A stretch of 17,217 bases of DNA, from NCBI GenBank assembly GCA_045595745.1, contig JAZOBB010000110.1:1-17217 (forward strand), written 5' to 3'. Source of the DNA: RGIG1666 sp045595745. GTDB lineage: Bacteria > Bacillota > Clostridia > UBA1381 > UBA9506. The first letter of the stretch is position 1. Each line of letters opens with the position of its first letter. The notes under the pieces are model-generated. The model searched no databases. It saw only the letters and a list, made by a program, of their open reading frames with translations, and was not told the origin of the DNA. The position numbers and the translations under genes were made by a program. Positions 6,712 to 13,634 of the stretch are shown piece after piece.

Positions 6712-6906
6712 ATGGGAGTCGATTTAATTTTTAAAATTGCGGCAATAGGTATTTTGGTAAGCGTTCTTCATCAGGTGCTGATGCGGGCAGGGCGCGAGGA
6801 ACAAGCGATGCTGACAACTTTAGCAGGACTTATAGTGGTTTTAATGATGATTATAGGAGAAATAAGTTATTTGTTCGAAACTGTAAAGACGATATTTGAC
6901 CTTTAG
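6712..6906 (+). CDS. spoIIIAC: Stage III sporulation protein AC
   Basis: This encodes 64 residues with two membrane helices (about 5-23 and 34-54) joined by the conserved loop RAGREEQA. CGGAGG lies 8 nt before the ATG. Its very small size and position between AB and AD are characteristic. AC and AD are small multipass proteins of the SpoIIIA channel in the outer forespore membrane. It is separated from AB by 12 nt and from AD by 13 nt, so it is surely co-transcribed. Confidence 0.94.
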   Translation: MGVDLIFKIAAIGILVSVLHQVLMRAGREEQAMLTTLAGLIVVLMMIIGEISYLFETVKTIFDL

Positions 6907-6919
6907 ACGAGGTAATACA

Positions 6920-7312
6920 ATGGAAATTATAAAAATTCTGGGTGTCGCAATAGTAGGAACAATATTTGCTTTAATTTTAAAAGAGTACAAGCCTCAGCTT
7001 GCAATGGTTACGGCAATAGCTACGGCGGTAATTTTGTTTTTAATGATTCTTTCGCAGGTAGAATACGTATTGTCAATAGTTACAATGACAGCTTGCGGTA
7101 TTGATATTAATGCTGAATATATTGCGGCGATATTTAAAATGATAGGCATAAGCTATCTTTCGCAGTTTGGTTCTGAAATATGCCGCGATGCAGGACAAAA
7201 TGCAATAGCAGCTAAAGTAGAGCTTGCAGGAAAAATAATGATAGTAGCACTTAGTGTACCGATTTTAATGGAACTTATGAATCTTTTAGTAGGACTTATG
7301 CCCCATATGTGA
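6920..7312 (+). CDS. spoIIIAD: Stage III sporulation protein AD
   Basis: This encodes 130 residues from ATG 6920, with GAGGT at 6909-6913 6 nt upstream. The longer in-frame ORF starting at 6896 would overlap spoIIIAC and has no ribosome binding site. There are membrane helices at about residues 4-21, 30-58 and 107-128, with the conserved FKMIGISYLSQFGSEICRDAG stretch spanning residues 75-95 that marks this family. It acts with AC in the mother-cell membrane part of the channel. The operon context confirms the call. Confidence 0.94.
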   Translation: MEIIKILGVAIVGTIFALILKEYKPQLAMVTAIATAVILFLMILSQVEYVLSIVTMTACGIDINAEYIAAIFKMIGISYLSQFGSEICRDAGQNAIAAKVELAGKIMIVALSVPILMELMNLLVGLMPHM

Positions 7313-7331
7313 TAATATCGGAGGGATACAT

Positions 7332-8462
7332 ATGAAAAAGCTGATATCCGTTTTTTTAATAATTATATTAAGTACAAGTGTATGTCAAGTTGTTCTTGCG
7401 CAAGAAGATGAGGAAATACAAGAATCGCTTTTAGAAGAGACGGTTAAGCAGATAGAAGGTGCAGAGCTTTTAGATTTTAATTTTTCTGAAACGGCACAAA
7501 CCCTGACAGACGGGTCGTGGTGGTTTGACCCGAAAGAGATTATAACGCGTGTGGTCAATTTGTTTTTTTCTGAATTTAAGGCAAATTTGTCATCTATGAT
7601 AAAAATTGTTGTCATATCTGTGCTTGCGGGGGTTTTATGTAATCTTCAGGGAGCTTTTAACAAAGAAGGAGTAAAAACAATCAGTTTTTTGGCCTGTTTT
7701 GTGGTTATTGCAACTTTAGGGGTAAGTGTTTTAGCAGAAATAATAAATATGGCAACAGGAACAATTGACAGCTTAAATATTTTTATGCAGGGACTTGTTC
7801 CTGCCATATCCGGTATAGTTGCGGCAAGTGGCACATCAGTTGGTCAAACGCTAAGTCCCTCGTTGTTTTTGTGTATGCAGCTAATTACCAATCTTGCAAA
7901 AAACACGTTTCTTCCAATGATTTTATTAATTACGGCATTGTCGGTTGTAAACAACATAAGCGGACGTTTTCATATAACAAGGCTTATAGATTTTGCTCGT
8001 CAGATACTTAAATGGTCATCGGGAATTCTGTTGACAATATTTATTGGACTTTTGGGAATTCAGGGATTTTCATTTGCATTTGCAAGCGGCGTGGCAGGGA
8101 AAACTGTTAAATATGCTATTTGTAATTTTATTCCCATAGTAGGTAATGTGTTGTCGGATTCTGTTGAAGCAGTGTGTGCCAGTGCTTTAGTTGTAAAAAA
8201 TGCAGTAGGAATAGCGGGAGTTTTGGCACTTATATCAATATGTGCTTTGCCACTTATAAAGCTTCTGGCTCTTTCTTTATTATATCGTTTTGCCGCCGGA
8301 ATTGCCGAGCCGGTAACCGATAAAAGAATTGTAAATCTTTTAAGCGACTTAGCAGGCAATATAACACAGACCTTTGTAATTTTGCTTATGGTTTGCGTTA
8401 TGTTTATAATAAGCGTTGCTATGCTTTGTGCAGTAACGAATATACCAACAATGTTAAGGTAA
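7332..8462 (+). CDS. spoIIIAE: Stage III sporulation protein AE
   Basis: This encodes 376 residues, near the usual size of about 390-400. A Sec-type signal (MKKLISVFLIIILSTSVCQ, ending near LAQ) is followed by an acidic stretch and then about seven hydrophobic segments from residue 90 onward, with the conserved GLVPAISGIVAASG and SGRFHITRLIDFAR blocks. It is the large multipass component of the SpoIIIA complex. CGGAGGG precedes the ATG. It is separated from AD by 19 nt and from AF by 13 nt. Confidence 0.95.
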   Translation: MKKLISVFLIIILSTSVCQVVLAQEDEEIQESLLEETVKQIEGAELLDFNFSETAQTLTDGSWWFDPKEIITRVVNLFFSEFKANLSSMIKIVVISVLAGVLCNLQGAFNKEGVKTISFLACFVVIATLGVSVLAEIINMATGTIDSLNIFMQGLVPAISGIVAASGTSVGQTLSPSLFLCMQLITNLAKNTFLPMILLITALSVVNNISGRFHITRLIDFARQILKWSSGILLTIFIGLLGIQGFSFAFASGVAGKTVKYAICNFIPIVGNVLSDSVEAVCASALVVKNAVGIAGVLALISICALPLIKLLALSLLYRFAAGIAEPVTDKRIVNLLSDLAGNITQTFVILLMVCVMFIISVAMLCAVTNIPTMLR

Positions 8463-8475
8463 CGGAGGATAAATT

Positions 8476-8937
8476 ATGGAATTTATAAACCGATATGTTT
8501 CGGGGATTATTGTTGTTTGTGTACTTGCTATTCTGCTTGAAAACATTTTGCCCGAAACGCATCAAAAAAAATATATAAATGTGACAATAGGTCTTTTAGT
8601 TATGCTTGTAATAATAAAACCCTTTACCGGCATAAAAGAATGGAATCCGGTTTTTGTTATGCCGCAGACCGTCATCGACGACGAAGATTTATCTGTTAAT
8701 ATAAAAAGACAACCGGTAATAGAAGAATTCCAAAAAAGGTTAGCTTTAAAGCTTAGCCAAACAGTAGAAAGCAGATGCCAAAAGCAGACGAACATTTCAG
8801 TTACAGTAAGCACGAACGAAAACGGAGAAATAACGGGAATAGAAAAAATTACTGTATATCCTCTTGATGAAGAAATATTAAACATTATAGCTGAAAACTC
8901 AGGGGTCACAGCAGATAGAATAGAGGAGGGCAGATAA
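8476..8937 (+). CDS. spoIIIAF: Stage III sporulation protein AF
   Basis: This encodes 153 residues with two N-terminal membrane helices (about 8-26 and 34-50) separated by LPETHQKKYI, then a soluble C-terminal domain in the intermembrane space. That C-terminal ring-building-motif-like domain is known in this family. CGGAGG lies upstream of the ATG. It is shorter than the Bacillus homologue of about 200 residues but matches the short clostridial forms. The stop is one base before the start of spoIIIAG. Confidence 0.93.
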   Translation: MEFINRYVSGIIVVCVLAILLENILPETHQKKYINVTIGLLVMLVIIKPFTGIKEWNPVFVMPQTVIDDEDLSVNIKRQPVIEEFQKRLALKLSQTVESRCQKQTNISVTVSTNENGEITGIEKITVYPLDEEILNIIAENSGVTADRIEEGR

Positions 8938-8938
8938 A

Positions 8939-9478
8939 ATGAAGCCTGTCGATATATATAAAAAATATTTTGGACAAATTATGAATAACAAGAGCCTGCT
9001 TGTCATATTATTGATAGGGGTGGTGCTTTTAGTTCTTGCGGGAATGCCCGAAACTGCAGACAAAAAAACAACTGAGAATAAAAATCAGGCTGAGTCTATA
9101 AGCGATACAGAATACATAAAGCATTTAGAGCAAAGGCTTGCAAAAATTCTTTCTTCGGTAAACGGGGCATCAGATGTATCGGTTATGATAACCCTAGAAG
9201 ACAGTGGTCAGAGCATTTATGCCCGCGACGAAAAAAGTGAAAATAAAACATCGGATGGCGGCAGCGAAACATATACAAGTGACGGTTCTTATGTTTTAAA
9301 AAATAATTCAGGGGGAGGTCAGTCGGCAGTTTTAATTAAAAGCAGACTGCCGAGTGTTTCGGGTGTTTTAATAACGGCTAAAGGAGCAGACAGCGCAGAA
9401 GTAAAAAACAACCTTATAAGTGCCGTAAAAGCTGTGCTTGACGTAGGGGCGCACAGAGTTGCAGTTTTAAGTAAATAA
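8939..9478 (+). CDS. spoIIIAG: Stage III sporulation protein AG
   Basis: This encodes 179 residues with one membrane helix (about 19-35) and an intermembrane-space domain. In Bacillus this protein forms a very large 30-subunit ring spanning the space between mother cell and forespore. The motifs EYIKHLEQRLAKILSSVNGASDV and, later, GVLITAKGADSAEVKN are family-typical (each split here across residues of the ring-building fold). A Ser/Gly-rich insertion (about residues 95-125) corresponds to the beta-triangle loop region of AG. GAGGAGGG precedes the ATG by 8 nt, inside the end of AF. Confidence 0.94.
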   Translation: MKPVDIYKKYFGQIMNNKSLLVILLIGVVLLVLAGMPETADKKTTENKNQAESISDTEYIKHLEQRLAKILSSVNGASDVSVMITLEDSGQSIYARDEKSENKTSDGGSETYTSDGSYVLKNNSGGGQSAVLIKSRLPSVSGVLITAKGADSAEVKNNLISAVKAVLDVGAHRVAVLSK

Positions 9479-9498
9479 AATTTAGGAGGATAAGAAGT

Positions 9499-10158
9499 AT
9501 GAATTTTAAAAGAGTAAATTTTAAGCGGATATTTAAGTCCGACAGGGAGAAAAAACCGAAGCGAAACAAAATGCTGGTTTTGCATAAAAAACAGGTCGTG
9601 GCGGTTTCTCTTATGCTGCTCGTAGGCGTTGCGGGATATTTAAACTGGACATTTCAAAATGATGCGGTTGACCCTGACGTTGCGGTAATGTATAACGAGG
9701 CGGCAAAAAAAATAGGCGAGGCACAAATGGTAAGCGGGAATAATTCAGAAAGCGAAGAAAATACAGAAAATCTTGAGGATATAGAGCCGACAGATGCAAA
9801 AACGGAAGGAAACTATTTTGCACAGGCTAAGCTCGACCGTGAGGTTAAACGGAGCGAGGCTATGGAAATGCTGAGCAGACTTATAGAGACCGAAGGCGCA
9901 GACAAAGAGGCGAAAGCAAACGCAGAGCATCAGATTCAGCAAATGGCAGATTATACCGAAAAAGAAGTAGCTATAGAAAATATGATTCGTGCTAAAAATT
10001 TCGGAGAAACAATCGTATTTATGAGCGATGGATTAGTTAGTGTGGCTTTAGAGAGTGAGGGATTAAACGAAATTGATGCGGCTCAGATTTTGGATATTGT
10101 AACTACTACTACAGGCTATTCTGCCGATAAGGTAAAAATTGTAGAGATAAAAAAATAA
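9499..10158 (+). CDS. spoIIIAH: Stage III sporulation protein AH
   Basis: This encodes 219 residues with a basic N-terminal cytoplasmic region (about 1-31), a membrane helix (about 33-51), an acidic linker (residues 75-100) and a C-terminal domain resembling the EscJ/PrgK ring proteins of type III secretion systems. In Bacillus, AH crosses to meet forespore SpoIIQ, forming the zipper that drives engulfment and the channel. TAGGAGG lies 9 nt before the ATG. It is the last gene of the operon, followed by an imperfect terminator hairpin. No spoIIQ is present in the window, as expected, since it is usually encoded elsewhere. Confidence 0.94.
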   Translation: MNFKRVNFKRIFKSDREKKPKRNKMLVLHKKQVVAVSLMLLVGVAGYLNWTFQNDAVDPDVAVMYNEAAKKIGEAQMVSGNNSESEENTENLEDIEPTDAKTEGNYFAQAKLDREVKRSEAMEMLSRLIETEGADKEAKANAEHQIQQMADYTEKEVAIENMIRAKNFGETIVFMSDGLVSVALESEGLNEIDAAQILDIVTTTTGYSADKVKIVEIKK

Positions 10159-10165
10159 AATTATA

Positions 10166-10198
10166 AAATACCGCTCAGTTAAATCTGTGCGGTATTTT
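10166..10198 (+). terminator. Probable terminator after spoIIIAH
   Basis: AAAATACCGC at 10166-10175 pairs with GCGGTATTTT at 10189-10198. The stem continues through one T-T mismatch to CAG/CTG, with a small loop. The downstream strand of the stem ends in TTTT followed by GTG, so the T tract is short and the efficiency is uncertain. Confidence 0.65.
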
Positions 10199-10208
10199 GT
10201 GCTGTAAG

Positions 10209-10233
10209 CAATTGTTTTTTTAAAAAACAATTG
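10209..10233. repeat. 25-nt palindrome touching the -35 box
   Basis: CAATTGTTTTTT (10209-10220) is followed, after a single T, by its exact reverse complement (10222-10233). The right end overlaps the first three bases of the -35 hexamer of the Asp23-family gene. It may be an operator or a weak second terminator for spoIIIA, since it has a T run on both strands. Confidence 0.7.
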
Positions 10234-10259
10234 TAATTTGCATTTAGAAGTGGTATAAT
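10231..10259 (+). promoter_or_regulatory. SigA-type promoter of the Asp23/YqhY gene
   Basis: TTGTAA at 10231-10236, a 17-nt spacer and TATAAT at 10254-10259 with the extended -10 TGG at 10251-10253. The start codon at 10307 gives a leader of about 40 nt. The promoter separates this gene from the sporulation operon, which suggests vegetative expression. Confidence 0.8.
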
Positions 10260-10306
10260 ATAATAAATATGTAAAACGCAAACACATAATGCAAGGAGGA
10301 TTTAAT

Positions 10307-10825
10307 ATGGCAGAAGAATTAAACATAAATACTCAAGAAACTACAGAGGAAATCGGCGAAATTAAAATTTCAGAGGATGTTGTTTCGGTTGTGGCAAGTC
10401 TTGCCGTAGGCGAAGTTGATGGTGTAGAGGTTGCTAACTCTATAACAGATGGCATTGTTGAAAAATTTGTAAAGAAAAATTACGGCAGGGGCATCCGTGT
10501 TGAAATGAGTGAAAAAGACGTTACGGTTGATGTTCACGTAGTTGTGGATTACGGCATTAAAATTCCTGATGTAGCATGGCAGCTTCAGGAAACTGTAAAG
10601 AAAAATATCGAGAATATGACAAATCTTACGGTATTGGGTGTTAATATTTTTGTTGAGGGTATTTCTATTGAGCGCGACCCAAAGCCTGATTTAAAAGAGG
10701 CAAAACGTGCAGCTAAAGAAGAGAAAAAAGCAGCAAAAGCTGCAGCAAAGGCATCGGAAGAAAGTGCTGAAGAGATTGTAGAAGAAATTTGTTCTGAAGA
10801 AACAGACGAGGCTGTTAAAAGCTAA
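10307..10825 (+). CDS. Asp23/Gls24 family envelope-stress protein (YqhY-like)
   Basis: This encodes 172 residues from ATG 10307; AAGGAGG at 10293-10299 sits 7 nt upstream, so the longer in-frame start at 10289 is rejected. The Asp23 domain (about residues 15-115) shows IKISEDVVSVVASLAVGEV near the N terminus, GRGIRVEM, VDVHVVVDYGIKIPDVAWQL in the centre and VLGVNIFVEGI at the end. The C-terminal tail (about 125-172) is low-complexity, first Lys/Ala-rich and then Glu-rich. In Bacillus subtilis the paralogue yqhY lies just after spoIIIAH-accB-accC and affects acetyl-CoA carboxylase activity. The same spoIIIA-proximal position here supports YqhY orthology, but accB and accC are absent. The biochemical function of the family is not firmly established. 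Confidence 0.88.
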   Translation: MAEELNINTQETTEEIGEIKISEDVVSVVASLAVGEVDGVEVANSITDGIVEKFVKKNYGRGIRVEMSEKDVTVDVHVVVDYGIKIPDVAWQLQETVKKNIENMTNLTVLGVNIFVEGISIERDPKPDLKEAKRAAKEEKKAAKAAAKASEESAEEIVEEICSEETDEAVKS

Positions 10826-10833
10826 TAAATAAT

Positions 10834-10875
10834 AAATATTTTAGGGTGTGGCAAAACGCCATACCCAAATATTTT
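10834..10875 (+). terminator. Hairpin between the yqhY-like gene and purB (terminator or attenuator-like)
   Basis: GGGTGTGGC (10844-10852) pairs with GCCATACCC (10858-10866), including one G-U, around an AAAAC loop. AT-rich flanks add about eight more pairs with a two-base bulge. Only ATTTTAATG follows, so it is not a classical T-tract terminator. No separate promoter for purB is evident between it and the purB start, so partial read-through is likely. Confidence 0.6.
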
Positions 10876-10911
10876 AATGAGCAAATTATTTAAACAACAA
10901 GGAGAAAAAAT

Positions 10912-12345
10912 ATGTCAACAAATACATATAAAAGTCCGCTGACTTCGCGCTATGCAAGCCGCGAAATGCAGGAACTTTTTTCAGAAGACACAAAATTTAA
11001 AACCTGGCGCAAGCTGTGGATAGCACTTGCCGAAACCGAAAAAGAGCTGGGTTTAAATATTACTGACGAGCAAATTGCGGAGCTTAAAGCACATCAGGAC
11101 GATATTAATTATGATGTTGCTGTAGCAAGAGAAAAAGAGGTTCGTCACGATGTTATGTCGCACGTTTATGCCTATGGTGTGCAGTGCCCTAAGGCAAAGG
11201 GCATAATCCACTTAGGTGCAACCTCATGTTATGTTGGTGACAATACCGATATTATAATTATGACTCAGGCAATGAAACTAATACGCAAAAAGCTGGTTAG
11301 TGTTATTGCGCATCTTGCAGATTTTGCAATGAAGTATAAGGATATGCCGACTTTAGGTTTTACACATTTTCAGCCCGCGCAGCTGACAACGGTTGGCAAA
11401 AGAGCAACCTTGTGGCTTCAGGATTTAGTTATGGATTTAGAGGACTTAGAGCATCAGATAAAAAAAGCAAAGCTCTTAGGCTCGAAAGGAACAACAGGAA
11501 CACAGGCAAGCTTTTTAGAACTGTTTGATTCTGACCACGAAAAAGTGCGCAAAGCAGATAAAATGATTGCCGAAAAGATGGGATTTTCTGATGTTTTTGC
11601 TGTATCGGGTCAGACCTATTCAAGAAAGCTCGACAGTCAAATTTTAAGCATATTAAGTGCAATTGCCCAAAGTGCGTATAAATTCAGCAACGATATGCGA
11701 CTTTTGCAGCATTTAAAAGAGATTGAAGAACCTTTCGAGAAAAAGCAAATCGGTTCATCTGCTATGGCATATAAACGTAATCCTATGCGCAGCGAACGAA
11801 TAGGAGCACTCGCTCGATATGTTATTGTTGACAGCTTAAATCCTGCTATTACTGCATCGACACAGTGGTTTGAAAGAACATTGGATGACTCGGCAAACAA
11901 ACGCATAAGTGTGCCTGAGGCATTTTTGGCAGTAGATGCGATTTTGTCTATATATTTAAACGTTGTAGACGGTCTGGTTGTGTATCCTAAGGTTATACAC
12001 AAGCATATAATGGACGAGCTCCCGTTTATGACAACTGAAAATATTATGATGCAGGCAGTTAAAAAAGGCGGTGACCGTCAGGAACTGCACGAGAGAATAC
12101 GTGAGCATTCTATGGAAGCGGCTCGTATGGTAAAAGCAGAGGGCAAGCCTAACGACCTGCTCGAAAGAATTGCCAAAGACAATGCGTTTAACTTAAACAA
12201 AGAAGAGCTTGCAACTCTTTTAGAGCCTAAAGATTATGTGGGTAGAGCACCCCAGCAAACAGAAGAATTTATAAATGAATGTGTTGCTCCGATACTTGAG
12301 GCACACAAAGACGAAATGGATGTAACAGTCGAAATTAACGTGTAA
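10912..12345 (+). CDS. purB: Adenylosuccinate lyase
   Basis: This encodes 477 residues from ATG 10912 with AAGGAG 7 nt upstream. The enzyme splits adenylosuccinate to AMP and fumarate, and SAICAR to AICAR and fumarate, in purine synthesis; it is a cytosolic homotetramer of the fumarase/aspartase superfamily. The visible landmarks are REKEVRHDVMSHVYAYG (residues 73-89), HLGATSCYVGDNTD (100-113), GFTHFQPAQLTT (149-160, with the catalytic His) and the superfamily signature GSSAMAYKRNPMRSER (281-296) with the flexible-loop serines. The length and the KRNPMRSER version of the signature resemble the eukaryotic ADSL subclass rather than the roughly 430-residue PHKRNPI form of Bacillus. proC follows after 14 nt. 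No purine riboswitch is visible upstream. Confidence 0.95.
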   Translation: MSTNTYKSPLTSRYASREMQELFSEDTKFKTWRKLWIALAETEKELGLNITDEQIAELKAHQDDINYDVAVAREKEVRHDVMSHVYAYGVQCPKAKGIIHLGATSCYVGDNTDIIIMTQAMKLIRKKLVSVIAHLADFAMKYKDMPTLGFTHFQPAQLTTVGKRATLWLQDLVMDLEDLEHQIKKAKLLGSKGTTGTQASFLELFDSDHEKVRKADKMIAEKMGFSDVFAVSGQTYSRKLDSQILSILSAIAQSAYKFSNDMRLLQHLKEIEEPFEKKQIGSSAMAYKRNPMRSERIGALARYVIVDSLNPAITASTQWFERTLDDSANKRISVPEAFLAVDAILSIYLNVVDGLVVYPKVIHKHIMDELPFMTTENIMMQAVKKGGDRQELHERIREHSMEAARMVKAEGKPNDLLERIAKDNAFNLNKEELATLLEPKDYVGRAPQQTEEFINECVAPILEAHKDEMDVTVEINV

Positions 12346-12359
12346 GGCAGGCGAAAAAA

Positions 12360-13166
12360 ATGAAACTGGGTTTTATTGGCGGCGGAAATATGGCGTATGC
12401 GATTGCGTGCGGTGTTTTGGCTGCAGATTTGTATAAGGCAGAGGATATATATATAAGCGACCCTAACGCAATGGCTTTAGAAAAGTTTAACAAAATGGGA
12501 ATGAGTGCTAAGGCGGATAACAAAAACGCATTAAACGGAGATATCATAGTTCTTGCGGTTAAACCATTTATTTATCCTTTGGCACTTTCTCAGCTGACGG
12601 GTATAGCCGATAAGGATGAACTTAAAAGCAAGGTGTTCGTATCAATTGCGGCAGGTGTTACAACGAGCGAAGTAAAAGAATGGCTCGGTTTTGATGCTAA
12701 GGTTGTACGTGTAATGCCAAACACTCCTGCTATGGTATTAGAGGGAATGAGTGTTTTGGCAAGTGAATGCCTACCTGCTACTACCGATGAATTTAATGCG
12801 GTAAAACAAATTTTTGAGGCAATCGGCGAGGTCGAAGTGATGAGCGAAAGCCTTTTAAATTCTGTTATTGCAGTGAGCGGCAGCAGTCCGGCATACATCT
12901 ATATGCTTATCGAGGCAATGGCAGACGGAGCAGTTCGTGACGGCATTCCGCGAGATAAAGCTTATCGCTTGGCGGCGCAGTCGGTGCTAGGCTCTGCTAA
13001 AATGGTTTTAGAGACGGGCAAGCATCCGGGCGAGCTTAAAGATATGGTATGCTCACCAAAGGGAACCACTATTGCTGCAGTCGCAGAACTTGAAAAAAAC
13101 GGGTTCAGAAATTCAATCCTAGAAGCGATGAAAGCCTGCACCGAAAAATCAAATGCCACAAAATAA
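12360..13166 (+). CDS. proC: Pyrroline-5-carboxylate reductase
   Basis: This encodes 268 residues and catalyses the last step of proline synthesis, NAD(P)H-dependent reduction of 1-pyrroline-5-carboxylate in the cytosol. The N-terminal Rossmann motif is GFIGGGNMA (residues 4-12). LAVKPF (65-70), VMPNTPAM (118-125) and SGSSPAYIYMLIEAM (173-187) follow, then the C-terminal signature region from PRDKAYRLAAQ to CSPKGTT (197-237). The length matches the family. It starts 14 nt after purB with a weak AGGCAGG site, so the two form an operon even though their pathways differ. Nothing is missing from the active-site regions. Confidence 0.96.
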   Translation: MKLGFIGGGNMAYAIACGVLAADLYKAEDIYISDPNAMALEKFNKMGMSAKADNKNALNGDIIVLAVKPFIYPLALSQLTGIADKDELKSKVFVSIAAGVTTSEVKEWLGFDAKVVRVMPNTPAMVLEGMSVLASECLPATTDEFNAVKQIFEAIGEVEVMSESLLNSVIAVSGSSPAYIYMLIEAMADGAVRDGIPRDKAYRLAAQSVLGSAKMVLETGKHPGELKDMVCSPKGTTIAAVAELEKNGFRNSILEAMKACTEKSNATK

Positions 13167-13243
13167 TTTCTAATAAATGACAGTTTTAAATTGATTTAAA
13201 TTTCACATAATAAAAATATAATTTTAAAAGAGGTGGAATTTAA

Positions 13244-13417
13244 ATGAAAAGCTTAAGTTTTATTGGAGGCATTATTGCAGGTGCGGTAGTAGGGTCAGCG
13301 GTAACTATGTTTATGGACCCGATAAGCGACAAGCAAAGAAGAAAAATGCACAAATCATCAAATCATATGTTTAAGACAATGGGTAGTGTTTTAGATGCAA
13401 TGATTATGAAGAATTAA
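13244..13417 (+). CDS. 57-residue membrane microprotein (YtxH-like layout)
   Basis: ATG at 13244 follows GAGGTGG (13230-13236) at 7-nt spacing, and the ORF ends at TAA 13415-13417. The protein begins MKSLSFIGGIIAGAVVGSAV, a Gly/Ala-rich membrane helix (about residues 6-24). A DPISDKQRRKMHK hinge (25-37) and an amphipathic tail ending LDAMIMKN follow. A glycine-zipper helix plus a basic amphipathic tail recalls YtxH/general-stress small proteins, but the similarity is to layout rather than to a diagnostic motif. The proper ribosome binding site before it and the very strong terminator 3 nt after it argue that it is a real gene. It may be its own unit or the tail of purB-proC, since only 77 nt separate it from proC. 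The function is unknown. Confidence 0.75.
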   Translation: MKSLSFIGGIIAGAVVGSAVTMFMDPISDKQRRKMHKSSNHMFKTMGSVLDAMIMKN

Positions 13418-13420
13418 GTT

Positions 13421-13461
13421 ATAAAAGGGATGTAAAAACTCGGTTTTTACATCCCTTTTAT
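13421..13461 (+). terminator. Strong hairpin terminator after the microprotein gene
   Basis: A perfect stem of 18 pairs (13421-13438 with 13444-13461) has a CTCGG loop; the 3' arm includes TTTTT and CCCTTTTAT. It closes the yqhY-like/purB/proC/microprotein direction of transcription. The following 120 nt (13462-13581) are AT-rich, with no gene seen. Confidence 0.88.
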
Positions 13462-13545
13462 ATATAGAAAAAAATACCTCTATACAAAAATATATAAAAC
13501 TTAATATACATAAACTGCCCAATCAAGCGGTTTTTATGCTTTTAT

Positions 13546-13565
13546 AAAAAATATTTCCTGTCTTT
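13546..13565 (+). repeat. 20-nt dispersed near-repeat, copy 1
   Basis: This block begins AAAAAATATTT and ends CTGTCTTT, matching 15166-15185 at 19 of 20 positions in the same orientation (C versus G at the 12th base). It lies 17 nt before the -35 box of the SleB-type gene. The function is unknown, and chance in AT-rich sequence is possible. Confidence 0.5.
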
Positions 13566-13581
13566 TTCCAAAATTTTTACA

Positions 13582-13610
13582 TTGATGCTTAAAATATCTC
13601 ATGTTATACT
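13582..13610 (+). promoter_or_regulatory. SigA-like promoter (extended -10) of the SleB-type hydrolase gene
   Basis: TTGATG at 13582-13587, a 17-nt spacer and TATACT at 13605-13610 with TGT as the extended -10 element. The ATG at 13635 is only 24 nt downstream. A sporulation-sigma promoter was not recognised here. Confidence 0.7.
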
Positions 13611-13634
13611 GGTAAAGCGTAGGGAGGTCATAAC

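Noticed and set aside
10826..10911. Purine riboswitch upstream of purB
   Set aside because: Only one hairpin is present; the three-way junction and conserved loop sequences of the purine aptamer are not seen.
11637..12002. 121-codon minus-strand ORF inside purB
   Set aside because: It is antisense to highly conserved purB sequence and has no supporting translation signals.
13191..13222. Possible promoter for the microprotein gene (TTGATT at 13191-13196, TATAAT at 13217-13222)
   Set aside because: The hexamers look good but the spacer is 20 nt, outside the normal 16-18 range; read-through from proC is equally possible.
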